Assembly: GCF_030813635.1 (NCBI RefSeq)
Contig: NZ_JAUSUM010000002.1
Location: 620,001-684,000 of the forward strand
Length of the DNA stretch: 64,000 bases
Source: Salibacterium salarium
GTDB taxonomy: Bacteria > Bacillota > Bacilli > Bacillales > Marinococcaceae
Direction of reading: 5' to 3'
Position 1 is the first letter of the stretch; each line of letters begins with the position of its first letter. The position numbers were made by a program, and so were the translations under genes. This document shows positions 53,565 to 63,075 of the stretch, piece by piece. The notes under the pieces are model-generated. The model saw nothing but the letters and a program-made list of their open reading frames with translations. It was not told the origin of the DNA and did not search any database.

Positions 53565-55071
53565 CGTGTTCATCCTCCTTTTGCCCAAACATTGCTTCAG
53601 CTGCCTCAATCGCTTTTAATAATGCTGCTGCTTTATTTTGCGTTTCTTCGTATTCATTTTCTGGAATAGAGTCAGCCACGATACCGGCACCTGCTTGAAT
53701 TTTTGCCTTACCATCCTTCACTACCATTGTCCGGATTGCAATACAGGAATCGATATTGCCATCATAGCCAAGATAGCAAACAGCACCTGAGTATATCCCG
53801 CGCCGGTGGGGTTCGAGCTCTTTTAAAATTTCCATCGCACGAAATTTAGGAGCGCCAGATACTGTTCCAGCAGGAAAAGATGCCTCAAGTGCTTCAATAG
53901 GCTTCACATTGGTAGCTAATACTCCGGTTACTTTTGAAATGATATGCATGACGTGTGAAAATTTTCCAATATCTAGAAGAATAGGCGTCTGAACAGATCC
54001 ATATTCTGCTACTCTACCTACATCATTTCTAGCAAGATCTACTAGCATATAATGCTCGGCTTTCTCCTTCTCATCATGAAGAAGTTCCTCTATCAATCGG
54101 TCGTCTTCTTCCATCGACTGCCCTCGTTTTCTTGTACCGGCAATCGGATGAATTTCCACGTGTTTTTCTTGAACTTGAATAAGCCGTTCAGGTGAACTAC
54201 CAACTACTTCTTGATCACCAAGCTTTAAGTAAAATAAATACGGGGACGGGTTAATCATTCGTAATGACCGATAAATATCAAATGCAGTGACAGATATATC
54301 CCTTTCAAAACGTTGAGATAACACGGCTTGAAATATATCTCCCGCTTTAATGTATTCTTTAATTCGTTCTACATCTTGTTTAAATTTATTTTCTGGATAG
54401 TTTGAGGTAATTGCTTGATAATCAACTTGTGTTTCTTTAGCCATCGGGGCAAGAAATACTTCCTCTTTCATACCCGACATAAGATTATTCATTAAATCTG
54501 ATACAATCGTTTGAGCATTCTCATACCTAACCTCTGTATCTTTGTTATGATTTGCATCATAATGGATGAACGTTAATTCTTTCGTCTCATGGTCCATTGC
54601 TATAAGAGTTTGACAAAATAGCAATGATACGTGATCTTCTCTTTGATCTTCATTTTCCGTTTGTAAGTCCGGCTCAAAATCTTCGACACTATCATAAGGA
54701 ATAACTCCAACTGCTCCGCCTTTAAAAGGTATATCTATCGAAGCTGGAGCAGGGTTCAATAATTCTATTGTTTGTTCAAACAAAACGGCCAGCTGCTTTT
54801 CTTCTAACAAAACTTGACTCTTGTTATCAATCAGCTGATATACTCCTTCTTGTTTATCTCTTATTTTGTATTGGGGAGTCAACCCAATAAACGAATATCT
54901 CGACCACGGAGAAGCTTCATCTTTACTTTCGAGCAAAAATACCGCTTCATCTTTCAGCTTTTGAAATACTTCGATTGCAGTAAGAGTATCCGTAAAAAAT
55001 GTTCTTACATAGGAAAGCATACGATAGTTCTGGGATTGTTCTTTGAACACTTGAAATGATGTTTCAGACAT
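53533..55071 (-). CDS. trpE: Anthranilate synthase component I
   Basis: 512 residues, chorismate-utilising enzyme. Catalytic-domain motifs: AGDIFQAVLSQRF, GSSPERLI, IAGTRKRG, FSHVMHIISKVTG and FPAGTVSGAPK. The N-terminal feedback site element is LLESKDEASPWSRYSF (an LLES...RYS tryptophan-binding motif). No trpG is in the operon, so the glutaminase subunit must come from an amphibolic pabA/trpG elsewhere, as in B. subtilis. GAGGTGAGCCC precedes the ATG. Confidence 0.97.
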   Translation of the reverse strand: MSETSFQVFKEQSQNYRMLSYVRTFFTDTLTAIEVFQKLKDEAVFLLESKDEASPWSRYSFIGLTPQYKIRDKQEGVYQLIDNKSQVLLEEKQLAVLFEQTIELLNPAPASIDIPFKGGAVGVIPYDSVEDFEPDLQTENEDQREDHVSLLFCQTLIAMDHETKELTFIHYDANHNKDTEVRYENAQTIVSDLMNNLMSGMKEEVFLAPMAKETQVDYQAITSNYPENKFKQDVERIKEYIKAGDIFQAVLSQRFERDISVTAFDIYRSLRMINPSPYLFYLKLGDQEVVGSSPERLIQVQEKHVEIHPIAGTRKRGQSMEEDDRLIEELLHDEKEKAEHYMLVDLARNDVGRVAEYGSVQTPILLDIGKFSHVMHIISKVTGVLATNVKPIEALEASFPAGTVSGAPKFRAMEILKELEPHRRGIYSGAVCYLGYDGNIDSCIAIRTMVVKDGKAKIQAGAGIVADSIPENEYEETQNKAAALLKAIEAAEAMFGQKEDEHDVKVNSEQVY

Positions 55072-55326
55072 GGGCTCACCTCTTTTAATTAGTAAGAAGA
55101 GAGCAAAAAGAGGGGAAAGAACAAAAACTTACATAAGGGGCATGTATTCAGTATAGTAGGTATAAATAGACACTGTTCATGCTAATATAAAATGCCTGAA
55201 ACAGAAACAGTTTCAGGCATTCGAATACTACAGCCACTCTGCTCCACTGTTCTCTGCTCTTCTCATCACTCTCTACTCTGCTAAAACAAATAATTTAACT
55301 CATCTCATCTATAACTAATTCCTATA
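55072..55326 (-). promoter_or_regulatory. trp operon leader with TRAP-type (G/U)AG triplets
   Basis: Reading the minus strand from about 55311 to 55230, GAG and TAG triplets recur with mostly two-base spacers. The first group is TAG-at-GAG-at-GAG. After a U-rich gap comes TAG-ca-GAG-ta-GAG, then GAG-aa-GAG-ca-GAG, GAG-ca-GAG and TAG. Degenerate CAG/GTG units fill some gaps, giving about eleven to twelve triplets in all. This is the binding pattern of the tryptophan-activated TRAP 11-mer. It is followed by the attenuator hairpin. Between the hairpin and trpE a pyrimidine-rich CTCTCTTCTT tract could pair with the GAG repeats. Confidence 0.8.
55191..55221 (-). terminator. trp attenuator
   Basis: AATGCCTGAAAC / GTTTCAGGCATT, a perfect 12-bp stem with a seven-base loop and a TTATATT tail on the minus strand, between the TRAP triplets and trpE. 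Confidence 0.85.
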
Positions 55327-55353
55327 TTACATGTTCTTTTTCTTTTTTGTCAA
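55324..55353 (-). promoter_or_regulatory. trp promoter overlapping the 3' end of aroH
   Basis: Minus strand TTGACA (55348-55353), 18-base spacer, TAATAT (55324-55329). The predicted start is near 55317, only a few bases before the first TRAP triplet. Confidence 0.6.
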
Positions 55354-55710
55354 CTCAAGATCCGGACGCAAACTAACCGCATCATTTAAGTAAACATGGT
55401 GTATTTCTTCCTGACTGACATCAGTTTGTGCCGTCAACATTACTCTAATACATAAAGGCAAACTGCCAGGAACAGGAACCTCTTGCGCACACATAACCGG
55501 AACAAATTGCCAGTCATCAAGTAAACGTGTCGCTTTCGCTGGAAAAGCTGCATCAAGATCTGTAGTCGTCGTAAACCATATATGAGAAACATCTGCAGAA
55601 GAAATATTATTTTCATTAATCATTTTTTCGAGCAATCTTTTTGTACTGCTTACAATTTGTTCTTCCGTGTTTTTTTTGACAGTTGTTGCTCCCCGAAACC
55701 CTCTAATCAT
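55327..55710 (-). CDS. aroH: Chorismate mutase AroH (monofunctional)
   Basis: 127 residues, the same length as B. subtilis AroH. Active-site residues line up one position shifted: R6 (RGFRGATT), C74, E77 (CAQEVPV) and R89 (CIRVML). It converts chorismate to prephenate. It overlaps aroB by four bases. Confidence 0.97.
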   Translation of the reverse strand: MIRGFRGATTVKKNTEEQIVSSTKRLLEKMINENNISSADVSHIWFTTTTDLDAAFPAKATRLLDDWQFVPVMCAQEVPVPGSLPLCIRVMLTAQTDVSQEEIHHVYLNDAVSLRPDLELTKKKKNM

Positions 55711-56801
55711 TGGAAGTCTCCCCCCTTTTTATATCCTTTTAGTAAAAATAAAATATCTGATTCATTTACGGTTTGTAAAAAAGGAACTCCTGGTTTTTCG
55801 GTCAATACAAAAGTAAGTTTACCAGCATTCGATTTTTTATCCAGTTTCATCGCGTTTATTAATGTTTCTGGTGAATAAAGGGTAGGCGCATCGATGGGAT
55901 AACCAAGTTGTTGAAGCCATTTTTTTTCGTTATTGATATCCCAATCTGATAGTTCTAAGTAATTACTTAAGCGCATAGCGAAAATCATGCCCGCAGCAAC
56001 GCCTTCTCCATGAGTAATTTGGCCATACCCTGAAACTTTTTCCAGTGCATGGCCTAATGTATGACCAAAATTCAAAAAAGCTCGAACACCTGCTTCTTTC
56101 TCATCTGTTTTAACAATTTCAGCTTTTATAGATATGGAGCGTTTCAAAAATTGAAGCAGTTTACTATTTTTCATGTCTTCCGTTGTTGACACATTACTTT
56201 TTAACCAATGTAAAAACTCTGGATCTTTAATGTAGGCGTGTTTAATCATTTCAGCAAAACCAGAACGCCATTCATTATCAGATAACGTTTCTAATGTCTT
56301 TGTGTCGTACACAACTGCTTCCGGTTGATGAAAAGCACCGATAAGGTTTTTTCCCAACCGGTGATTAATACCTGTTTTTCCGCCAACACTGCTGTCTTGA
56401 GCCAATAGTGTTGTCGGCATTTGAACAAAAGAGATACCCCTCATATATGTAGCCGCAACAAAACCAGATAAGTCACCCACCACACCTCCGCCGAAAGCGA
56501 CAATGACAGAATGTCGATCTAAGTTTTCTTCGATACAGGCAGTCAGTCCTTTTTCATACGCTTCGATAGATTTGGATTGTTCCCCTTCAGGAAGGGTGAA
56601 AAGGCTTGTTGGAAGTATTGTTTCCAGCGTTTTCTCTAGCTCTTCTCCGTATAAAGCACCAACCTTTGAATCAGTAATGATGAGCGCTCTACTCTTTTTG
56701 GACAATAAAGGTTTTAACAGTTCTGCACTATCACGTCTTATATTTTCCCCAATATAAACCGGGTAAGTTAAACTAGGGGTTTCTACCAACAATTGTTCCA
56801 T
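55707..56801 (-). CDS. aroB: 3-dehydroquinate synthase
   Basis: 364 residues, NAD- and metal-dependent. FGGGVVGDLSGFVAATYMRG, DSSVGGKTGIN, the metal-binding E/H/H set in FAEMIKHA and LNFGHTLGHALE, and HGEGVAAGM are present. ATG at 56801 overlaps the aroC stop (TAATG) and follows GAGGGAG, which lies inside aroC. Confidence 0.97.
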   Translation of the reverse strand: MEQLLVETPSLTYPVYIGENIRRDSAELLKPLLSKKSRALIITDSKVGALYGEELEKTLETILPTSLFTLPEGEQSKSIEAYEKGLTACIEENLDRHSVIVAFGGGVVGDLSGFVAATYMRGISFVQMPTTLLAQDSSVGGKTGINHRLGKNLIGAFHQPEAVVYDTKTLETLSDNEWRSGFAEMIKHAYIKDPEFLHWLKSNVSTTEDMKNSKLLQFLKRSISIKAEIVKTDEKEAGVRAFLNFGHTLGHALEKVSGYGQITHGEGVAAGMIFAMRLSNYLELSDWDINNEKKWLQQLGYPIDAPTLYSPETLINAMKLDKKSNAGKLTFVLTEKPGVPFLQTVNESDILFLLKGYKKGGDFQ

Positions 56802-57973
56802 TAAAACTCCCTCGCCCATTTAAAATGTTCGGTAATATTTTGTTGAATAGCATCAACACGATCTGATCCAAACATATCAAGTAAGCCTTGTGCTACTTCA
56901 AAAGCAATAACATTTTCCATCACAACGGAAGCGGCTGGTACAGCACAGCTGTCCGAACGTTCTATACTTGCATTGAACGGTTCCTTGGACTCAATATCTA
57001 CGCTTTGTAACGGTTTATACAACGTTGGAATGGGTTTCATTACTCCTTGAATAACAATTGGCATACCAGTAGTCATTCCGCCTTCAAAACCACCCAGATT
57101 ATTTGATTTTCTGTAGTAACCTTGCTCTTGATCCCACGCTATTTCATCATGTACTTGACTGCCTGGGATACTAGCGGCATCAAAACCTATCCCTACTTCT
57201 ACACCTTTAAAAGCATTAATACTCATGACAGCACCTGCTATTTTAGAATCAAGTTTTCGATCATATTGCACATGACTGCCCATGCCAACAGGTACTCCAG
57301 TAATCACTGTCTGAACAACGCCACCAATCGAGTCACCATTTTGTTTGGCATCATCAATTGCCTGCATCATTTTTTCCTCTGCTGATTTGTCAAGACAACG
57401 AACAGGAGATGATTCTGTACGCTCTTTTAAATCATAAATATCTTTATAATCTATATCCTCTGCTTCGATTCCGCCAATTTCCAGTACTTGGCCTCCCACG
57501 TCTATTCCGAACGTTTGTAAAACTTTTTTTGCCAATGCTCCAGCACAAACTCTCGCTGTCGTTTCACGAGCTGATGAACGTTCGAGAACATTTCTCATAT
57601 CACGGTGATTATACTTTATTGCACCATTCAAATCAGCATGTCCAGGGCGGGGACGACTAATTTTTCTTTTAATATTTTTTTCTTCTTCTTCCGTTAACGG
57701 GTCTGAACCCATTATTTGTTCCCAAGATTTAAAATCATTATTTTCAACCACCATCGTGATTGGCGCTCCCGTGGTTTTGCCATGACGTACACCACTAAGA
57801 AATTGTACCTTATCTTTTTCTATTTGCATGCGCCTTCCTCGCCCATACCCGCCTTGTCTCCGTCTAAGCTCCTTGTTTATATCTTCTTCAAGCAGTTCCA
57901 TATTAGCTGGAACCCCTTCGACAATTGTTGTTTGTTGAGGACCATGCGATTCTCCGGCTGTTAAATATCTCAT
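56801..57973 (-). CDS. aroC: Chorismate synthase
   Basis: 390 residues (called aroF in B. subtilis). Signatures 1-3: [20 protein letters not shown] and [11 protein letters not shown], with DAASIPGSQ near the end of the core. It is FMN-dependent and makes chorismate. ATG at 57973 is placed eight bases after AAAAAGGAG; GTG at 57982 overlaps that site. It is first in the aroC-aroB-aroH-trp chain. Confidence 0.97.
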   Translation of the reverse strand: MRYLTAGESHGPQQTTIVEGVPANMELLEEDINKELRRRQGGYGRGRRMQIEKDKVQFLSGVRHGKTTGAPITMVVENNDFKSWEQIMGSDPLTEEEEKNIKRKISRPRPGHADLNGAIKYNHRDMRNVLERSSARETTARVCAGALAKKVLQTFGIDVGGQVLEIGGIEAEDIDYKDIYDLKERTESSPVRCLDKSAEEKMMQAIDDAKQNGDSIGGVVQTVITGVPVGMGSHVQYDRKLDSKIAGAVMSINAFKGVEVGIGFDAASIPGSQVHDEIAWDQEQGYYRKSNNLGGFEGGMTTGMPIVIQGVMKPIPTLYKPLQSVDIESKEPFNASIERSDSCAVPAASVVMENVIAFEVAQGLLDMFGSDRVDAIQQNITEHFKWAREF

Positions 57974-58101
57974 ATGTTCCACTCCTTTTTATGGCATAAC
58001 AATTCTCTTTAGTGCTTTTATGCATTAAATAATAACATACATCTTTTATTCTGTGGCGATGTTTTGATTATTTTGTCATTTAAAACAAAAACATATTACA
58101 A

Positions 58102-58914
58102 CTATAAATTATTAACTTTTTTATAAAAGAAAGTATCTTCGGCTTCGAAACCATAGCGAGCTGGATTGAAAATTTGTTCGGTACTGCCGACAAATAAGAT
58201 ACCACCAACTTTTAATGCTCTGTTGAATTTTAAGTATATTTCTTGTTTCGCTTCTTCTGTAAAATAAATTAAAACGTTACGGCAAATGATTAAATCAAAT
58301 CCAGTATCATATGTATCGGCAAGAAGGTTATGTTTTCGATATGTAACGGTATTTTTCACTTTATCACGAACCCGATACCCTGGATCTTCACGTATGAAGT
58401 ATCTGTTAATCACTTCACTTGATAGCTCTTTTAATGCCCGATCTGAATATAAGCCGGATCGTGCACGTTTTAAGATAACTTCATCAATATCTGTCGCTAA
58501 AATTGTATGACGGTTTTCTCCGAATTTTTCCATCAAAATCATCGAGAGCGTATACGGTTCTTCACCGGTAGAACACGCGGCTGACCATATTTTTAGATGG
58601 TTAGAGTTTTGTTTTAACCTCGGAATAATCTGTTCAGACAATACATCCCATCTTTTTGGATTTCGATAAAATTCTGAAACGTTAATAGTCATTCTTTCCA
58701 AAAATTCTGCTAAAATGTCTTCATCTTTATTTAGACCATTTTGAAAAAAATCCTGAAAACTTGTAAAACCACGTTTTTCATAGAATGACATAAGCCTTCG
58801 TTTCATTTGTGCCTCTTTGTACAGCGCTAAGTCTATGCCTGTTTTTTTCTTTACTTCTTTAATGAAATGATGATAGTCATTTTGACTATAACCACTATCT
58901 TCTAAGTTTTTCAT
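58102..58914 (-). CDS. cheR: Chemotaxis protein methyltransferase CheR
   Basis: 270 residues: N-terminal all-helical domain (1-85) and SAM-dependent methyltransferase domain with WSAACSTGEEPYTLSMI (about 110-126), ATDID and FDLIICRNVLIYF. It methylates glutamates of chemoreceptors, implying motility genes elsewhere. Position before aroC is conserved in Bacillus. GGAGAGGACAGCATAA precedes the ATG. Confidence 0.95.
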   Translation of the reverse strand: MKNLEDSGYSQNDYHHFIKEVKKKTGIDLALYKEAQMKRRLMSFYEKRGFTSFQDFFQNGLNKDEDILAEFLERMTINVSEFYRNPKRWDVLSEQIIPRLKQNSNHLKIWSAACSTGEEPYTLSMILMEKFGENRHTILATDIDEVILKRARSGLYSDRALKELSSEVINRYFIREDPGYRVRDKVKNTVTYRKHNLLADTYDTGFDLIICRNVLIYFTEEAKQEIYLKFNRALKVGGILFVGSTEQIFNPARYGFEAEDTFFYKKVNNL

Positions 58915-59226
58915 TTATGCTGTCCTCTCCAATATCCATTCGAAATGATGGATATATTATATCATGAGTCAATGCAGGTGAATAGTACTAGTAATGTCGA
59001 TACAACTCTAACAAAAATCGTTGATGGTGGCTGAGTGGCCTGCAATGCAGACGAATGCCCCTCAAGATCTGCTCTCGAGGAGGCACCTCATGTTGTTTCC
59101 GCCATACTTGCTTGTCTTCCGCATCTAATGAGTATTGTATTTGATGCACAAACTCCAAATGTTATCAATTCTTATCTTTTAAAAAAACGAGGTTGTTCCC
59201 TCATACAGGGAATCCTCGTTTTTTCG
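58915..59226. other. Gene-free 312-base region between cheR and ndk
   Basis: The ndk side is a strong hairpin (59182-59224). The middle (about 59025-59110) is clearly richer in G and C than its flanks, with a small palindrome CCTCaaGAtctgcTCtcGAGG, and reads like a remnant of a repeat or of a lost gene. No frame is convincing on either strand. Confidence 0.55.
59182..59224. terminator. Strong intrinsic terminator of ndk
   Basis: AAAACGAGG...AGGGA / CCTCGTTTT hairpin with an inner TTCCCT/AGGGAA stem and T6 on both strands. Confidence 0.9.
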
Positions 59227-59670
59227 TTAAATCCAATCATTTACTGTTTTTTTGTAATCAACAATGTCATCGTTATTAAAAAATAATTTGATTTCTCTTT
59301 CTGCACTTTCGCTGGAATCAGAACCGTGAATGACGTTCATACTGACCCTAACGCCATAATCACCTCGAATAGTTCCTGGTTCTGCTTCAGCAGGATTGGT
59401 GGAGCCCATCATTTTTCGAGACGTTTTAATTACGTCTTCCCCTTCCCAAATCATCGCAAAAACAGGTCCAGAAGTAATAAAAGAAACCAAGTTTTCAAAA
59501 AATGCTTTACCTTTATGTTCACCATAATGTTGTTCTGCTAGTTCAGGAGAAATAGTTATTAACTTTCCAGCAACTAGTGTAAATCCTTTTTTTTCAAAAC
59601 GTTGTACAATTTCTCCGATAAGATTACGTTGTACTCCGTCTGGCTTTACCATTATGAAAGACTTTTCCAT
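59227..59670 (-). CDS. ndk: Nucleoside diphosphate kinase
   Basis: 147 residues. Phospho-accepting H115 in [29 protein letters not shown] at the start and the nucleotide-binding [20 protein letters not shown]. It transfers the gamma phosphate among NTPs and NDPs. It has its own promoter and terminator, so is monocistronic. Confidence 0.98.
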   Translation of the reverse strand: MEKSFIMVKPDGVQRNLIGEIVQRFEKKGFTLVAGKLITISPELAEQHYGEHKGKAFFENLVSFITSGPVFAMIWEGEDVIKTSRKMMGSTNPAEAEPGTIRGDYGVRVSMNVIHGSDSSESAEREIKLFFNNDDIVDYKKTVNDWI

Positions 59671-59709
59671 ATCAATCCCTCTTTCTATTATGGCTTGTAA
59701 ATCTATCTG

Positions 59710-59738
59710 ATTATATCAAAACATGAAAGCGTTAGCAA
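59710..59738 (-). promoter_or_regulatory. Sigma-A promoter of ndk
   Basis: Minus strand TTGCTA (59733-59738), 17-base spacer, TATAAT (59710-59715), 40 bases before the ndk start. Confidence 0.6.
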
Positions 59739-59759
59739 CATACGGTAAAGGGCGAAACG

Positions 59760-60728
59760 TTAACTGCTTCTACTCCCTATGTATTTCGCAATATCCCGAA
59801 GCGATTTTTTTGCTGAAATATCACTGAGGTCATCTAGTGATTCAAAAGCTTTGTTCAAATATTTTTTGCTCAATTCCTTGGAATATTCAATTCCTCCTGA
59901 TTGTTTCACGATATTAAGAAGCGGGACCATATCTATTTCTGTTTTATTTTTTTTCAACGTTTCTGCAATAATATTTTTAGCTTCCGTGCTGTGGCACATG
60001 GCATACAGAGCAGGTAAAGTGATATTTCCTTGTAGTAAATCATCACCCGCTGGCTTACCTAACTCTTTTTCACTTCCTGTAAAATCGAGAATATCGTCAA
60101 TGATTTGGTATGACATCCCCACATTGTAACCATATTGAAACAATCTCGTTTGATCGGTTAGTGAGGCTCCTGCACTAATTGCACCTAGTTGGCAACTTAC
60201 TGCAATTAAAAGAGCCGTTTTACGTTTTATTCTTCGTAGATATGTTTTTAAATTTTGGTGCCAGTTGTATTGATCACGGATTTGTTCAATTTCACCTGAA
60301 CACATTTCATACATCGCATTTGATATTACTCTATGTATATCTTCATTTTTAAAATAAGCTGCTCTTTCAATTGCTTTTGCAAAAATATAGTCACCCGTAT
60401 ACATCGCTACTCGATTATCCCATTGTGCCTTAATTGTTTTTTTTCCCCGCCTTAAATCAGCGTTATCAATAACATCATCATGGACGAGGGATGCCATGTG
60501 AATTAACTCTAATGCTACAGCTATATGTTTGATTCGCTCAATATCATAGTTTCCAAATTTAGCACTGAGCAATACAAAAACAGGGCGAATTCTTTTTCCG
60601 CCCGCTTGAAGCAAGTGAAGAGAAGCTTCTTGCAAAACCGGATGATTTGCCTGCACAGCTATCTCGAGTTCTTCTTCTATTCTCTCGATATCAGATTTTA
60701 AAAATAAATACAAATCCGTCAACTTCAT
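59760..60728 (-). CDS. hepT: Heptaprenyl diphosphate synthase component II
   Basis: 322 residues, trans-prenyltransferase large subunit. First aspartate-rich motif DDVID at 84-88 (LVHDDVIDNADLRRGKKT), second DDILD at 211-215, plus GGKRIRP near 43-49. With HepS it makes the C35 side chain of menaquinone-7. ATG at 60728 follows AAGGTG; a longer frame overlaps mqnA without a ribosome binding site. Confidence 0.95.
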   Translation of the reverse strand: MKLTDLYLFLKSDIERIEEELEIAVQANHPVLQEASLHLLQAGGKRIRPVFVLLSAKFGNYDIERIKHIAVALELIHMASLVHDDVIDNADLRRGKKTIKAQWDNRVAMYTGDYIFAKAIERAAYFKNEDIHRVISNAMYEMCSGEIEQIRDQYNWHQNLKTYLRRIKRKTALLIAVSCQLGAISAGASLTDQTRLFQYGYNVGMSYQIIDDILDFTGSEKELGKPAGDDLLQGNITLPALYAMCHSTEAKNIIAETLKKNKTEIDMVPLLNIVKQSGGIEYSKELSKKYLNKAFESLDDLSDISAKKSLRDIAKYIGSRSS

Positions 60729-60739
60729 GATATTCACCT

Positions 60740-61603
60740 TCAAGATAAGTATTGCACCTCGTTCCCAGATGACCATACTTCTATTTCTGTCACCGGGTGT
60801 TTTAAATACCCATGTTTGTAGTTAAGTTCATAATAATACAGTAGGCCTTTTTTTTCATTATCCTGAAAATCGTAATGAAGGCCGCGAAAATAGTTTTTCC
60901 AGAAGGTTGTTGTTCCTTTGTGACTTATTTGAACATCATTCACCATATCATCAAAATAAGAATCCAAGGAAAGACTTTTACTGGATAACATTTCTTTATA
61001 AAGCTTATTTACTATATCGGGTTGATGTTTCGCTGCTTCTTTTCTCACCGCAAACACAGCATAGGTCATAGGCAGACCGGTATTTTGATACCATAATTCC
61101 CCTAGATCATAACAATACCAATTTTCGGTTGTATTCCACGATGCCTGTATAGCGTCATCCCCTATTAATAAAAAGCCATCATTTCCTTTTTTCATTTCTA
61201 CAGGGTCTGGACTCATTGTTTGATAAGTGATTTCTTTATAACCATAAAATTCTTTTAAGATTAATTTCAATAAATGAACAGACGTAGCACTAGAAGAAGT
61301 TAATGCAATATTCGTTCCTTCCATGTCTTCGATTCGTTTATTACAAAATAAAAAAATCGAACCTACTTTTCCATAAGAGGAAACTGATAAATGAGGTAAT
61401 AATTCATACTCCCCAACAGATTGTCCAAATGCAAATGAAGAAATACCCGCCACGTCAATATCTCCATTTTTCATACCTTTGTTCAGTTGAGACGGAACCT
61501 GTGGTTGAAACTGACAGCCTTGAGCCTTTAATTTTTTCCGATCAACACAATAAAATGCAGGAATAATGTTAGTATAAGAAATTTCACCAATAGTAATGCT
61601 CAT
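60740..61603 (-). CDS. mqnA: Chorismate dehydratase MqnA (futalosine pathway)
   Basis: 287 residues, periplasmic-binding-protein-like fold used as an enzyme. It dehydrates chorismate to 3-enolpyruvoylbenzoate, the entry step of futalosine menaquinone synthesis. Family landmarks: IGEISYTNIIPAFY, GDIDVAGISSFAFG, LTSSSATSVHLLKLIL, FLLIGDDAI and DLGELWYQNTGLPMTYAVFA. The start at 61603 follows GGGGGAG. It lies next to ubiX-like and prenyltransferase genes of the same route. Confidence 0.92.
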   Translation of the reverse strand: MSITIGEISYTNIIPAFYCVDRKKLKAQGCQFQPQVPSQLNKGMKNGDIDVAGISSFAFGQSVGEYELLPHLSVSSYGKVGSIFLFCNKRIEDMEGTNIALTSSSATSVHLLKLILKEFYGYKEITYQTMSPDPVEMKKGNDGFLLIGDDAIQASWNTTENWYCYDLGELWYQNTGLPMTYAVFAVRKEAAKHQPDIVNKLYKEMLSSKSLSLDSYFDDMVNDVQISHKGTTTFWKNYFRGLHYDFQDNEKKGLLYYYELNYKHGYLKHPVTEIEVWSSGNEVQYLS

Positions 61604-61604
61604 T

Positions 61605-62201
61605 TTAACTCCCCCATCTTGTAAACAACGAATGATCAACGTGCAGGGAATCTAGTACCTTACCTACAACAAAATTTATAAGATCGTCTTTCGTTTCAGG
61701 TAGATGATAAAATCCAGGCATGGCTGGAATAATATGAGCTCCATTTTTTTCTGCTTTTACTAAGTTATCCAAATGAATACCGTTTAAAGGAGTTTCACGT
61801 GGCACTAGAAGAAGAGGGCGCCGTTCTTTTAAATTAACATCGGCCGCTCTTTCCAGAAGACTTCCAGATGAAGCATGTGCAATTTTAGATAATGTTCCCA
61901 TCGAACATGGAATAATAACCATACCGTCTGTTCGATACGATCCGCTTGCTATCGGGGCTTTAAAATCATAAAGATCATGCGAGTCTAATAAATCGGTGGA
62001 GGAAAACAATTGATAAAGACATTCCTGTCTATCCGACGTATCCAACTCTAACTCTTCTCTGAATACTTGCCAGCCGGCTTCACTGATTAATAAGTGAACA
62101 TGATGCTTTTGTAAAAGCAGTTCTTCCGTTAAACGAACCCCATATATCGCACCACTTGCTCCAGTTATAGCTACAGTAAATGTCTTTGTTGCTTTAGTCA
62201 T
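61605..62201 (-). CDS. UbiX-type flavin prenyltransferase (MqnM candidate)
   Basis: 198 residues, flavoprotein fold. FMN-binding TGASGAIYGVRL at the start, PCSMGTLSKIAHASSGSLLERAADV and the late PRETPLNGIHLDNL. It prenylates FMN to supply UbiD-type decarboxylases. Within this cluster it probably serves the UbiD-like decarboxylase (MqnL) of the futalosine branch, which is not in the window. It overlaps the prenyltransferase gene by four bases. Confidence 0.92.
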   Translation of the reverse strand: MTKATKTFTVAITGASGAIYGVRLTEELLLQKHHVHLLISEAGWQVFREELELDTSDRQECLYQLFSSTDLLDSHDLYDFKAPIASGSYRTDGMVIIPCSMGTLSKIAHASSGSLLERAADVNLKERRPLLLVPRETPLNGIHLDNLVKAEKNGAHIIPAMPGFYHLPETKDDLINFVVGKVLDSLHVDHSLFTRWGS

Positions 62202-63058
62202 AGAAGCATATCTCCAATCGTAAATATAAGCATTACTATACTAATGATACCGTTCATAGGGAAGAAAGCAACGCCCACTTTTGAAAGGTCATGTGGTTTT
62301 ACCATAGAGTGCTCATACGTCATAATTAAACCGGCAATGATAACTCCGGCTAAATAAAAGACAGATAGCGGCGAAACAAAATGAAGAGTTAATAAAGCGA
62401 ATAAACTAATAGTATGAAAAGAACGAGAAATATACAGTGCTTTCGTTATACCAAAACGAGCTGGAATTGAATAAATTCCCTCTTTTTGATCGTGTTCCTG
62501 ATCTTGTGTTGCATAAATGACATCAAAACCGGCAATCCAAAAGGCTACGGCTATAAACAATAAAAAGGCCTCTCCTTGTAGAGTGCCAGTCGCTCCAACC
62601 CATCCGCCAAGCGGGGCGATAGCTATTGTAAAACCTAGAAATACATGGCATAACCAAGTAAATCTTTTCGTATAAGAATAAACAGTTAAAAATAAAACAG
62701 CTATTGGTAGTAAATAAACGGACAACATATTTAATTGGAAAGCAGATAAGAATAATAACAGAAAAGAAGCAGTTATAAATAGAATGCTTTGACCGACAGA
62801 TATAAGTCCCGCCGGAATGGCTCTTTGTGCCGTCCGTGGATTTTTTTTATCAATTTCAGCATCTATCAAACGGTTTAAGGTCATAGCTGCGCTTCTCGCC
62901 CCCACCATCGCCAACGTAATCCAGATCCACTCCATAAACGATGGCCACACATTTTCTACCATCAGATTACCCAGAGCCGCTCCAAGAAAAGCAAAGGGAA
63001 GTGCGAAAACAGTATGTTCAAATTTTATCATTTCTAAAATAATTTTTAATTTTTTCAT
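62198..63058 (-). CDS. UbiA-family aromatic prenyltransferase (MqnP candidate)
   Basis: 286 residues with about eight to nine membrane helices. The first Asp motif is NRLIDAEID and the second DVIYATQDQEHD; FALPFAFLGAALG at the start is typical of the 4-hydroxybenzoate-type branch. Given mqnA and ubiX beside it, the substrate is probably 1,4-dihydroxy-6-naphthoate rather than 4-hydroxybenzoate. MenA of the classical route is a different subfamily. Confidence 0.88.
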   Translation of the reverse strand: MKKLKIILEMIKFEHTVFALPFAFLGAALGNLMVENVWPSFMEWIWITLAMVGARSAAMTLNRLIDAEIDKKNPRTAQRAIPAGLISVGQSILFITASFLLLFLSAFQLNMLSVYLLPIAVLFLTVYSYTKRFTWLCHVFLGFTIAIAPLGGWVGATGTLQGEAFLLFIAVAFWIAGFDVIYATQDQEHDQKEGIYSIPARFGITKALYISRSFHTISLFALLTLHFVSPLSVFYLAGVIIAGLIMTYEHSMVKPHDLSKVGVAFFPMNGIISIVMLIFTIGDMLL

Positions 63059-63075
63059 ATAACGATATCCTCTCT

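Noticed and set aside
59024-59060. TGGTGGCTGAGTGG resembling part of a tRNA-Ser D arm
   Set aside because: No acceptor stem, anticodon arm or T arm can be placed around it.
59035-59286. 83-residue plus-strand frame between cheR and ndk
   Set aside because: It starts without a Shine-Dalgarno sequence, passes through a strong terminator hairpin and ends inside ndk on the opposite strand.
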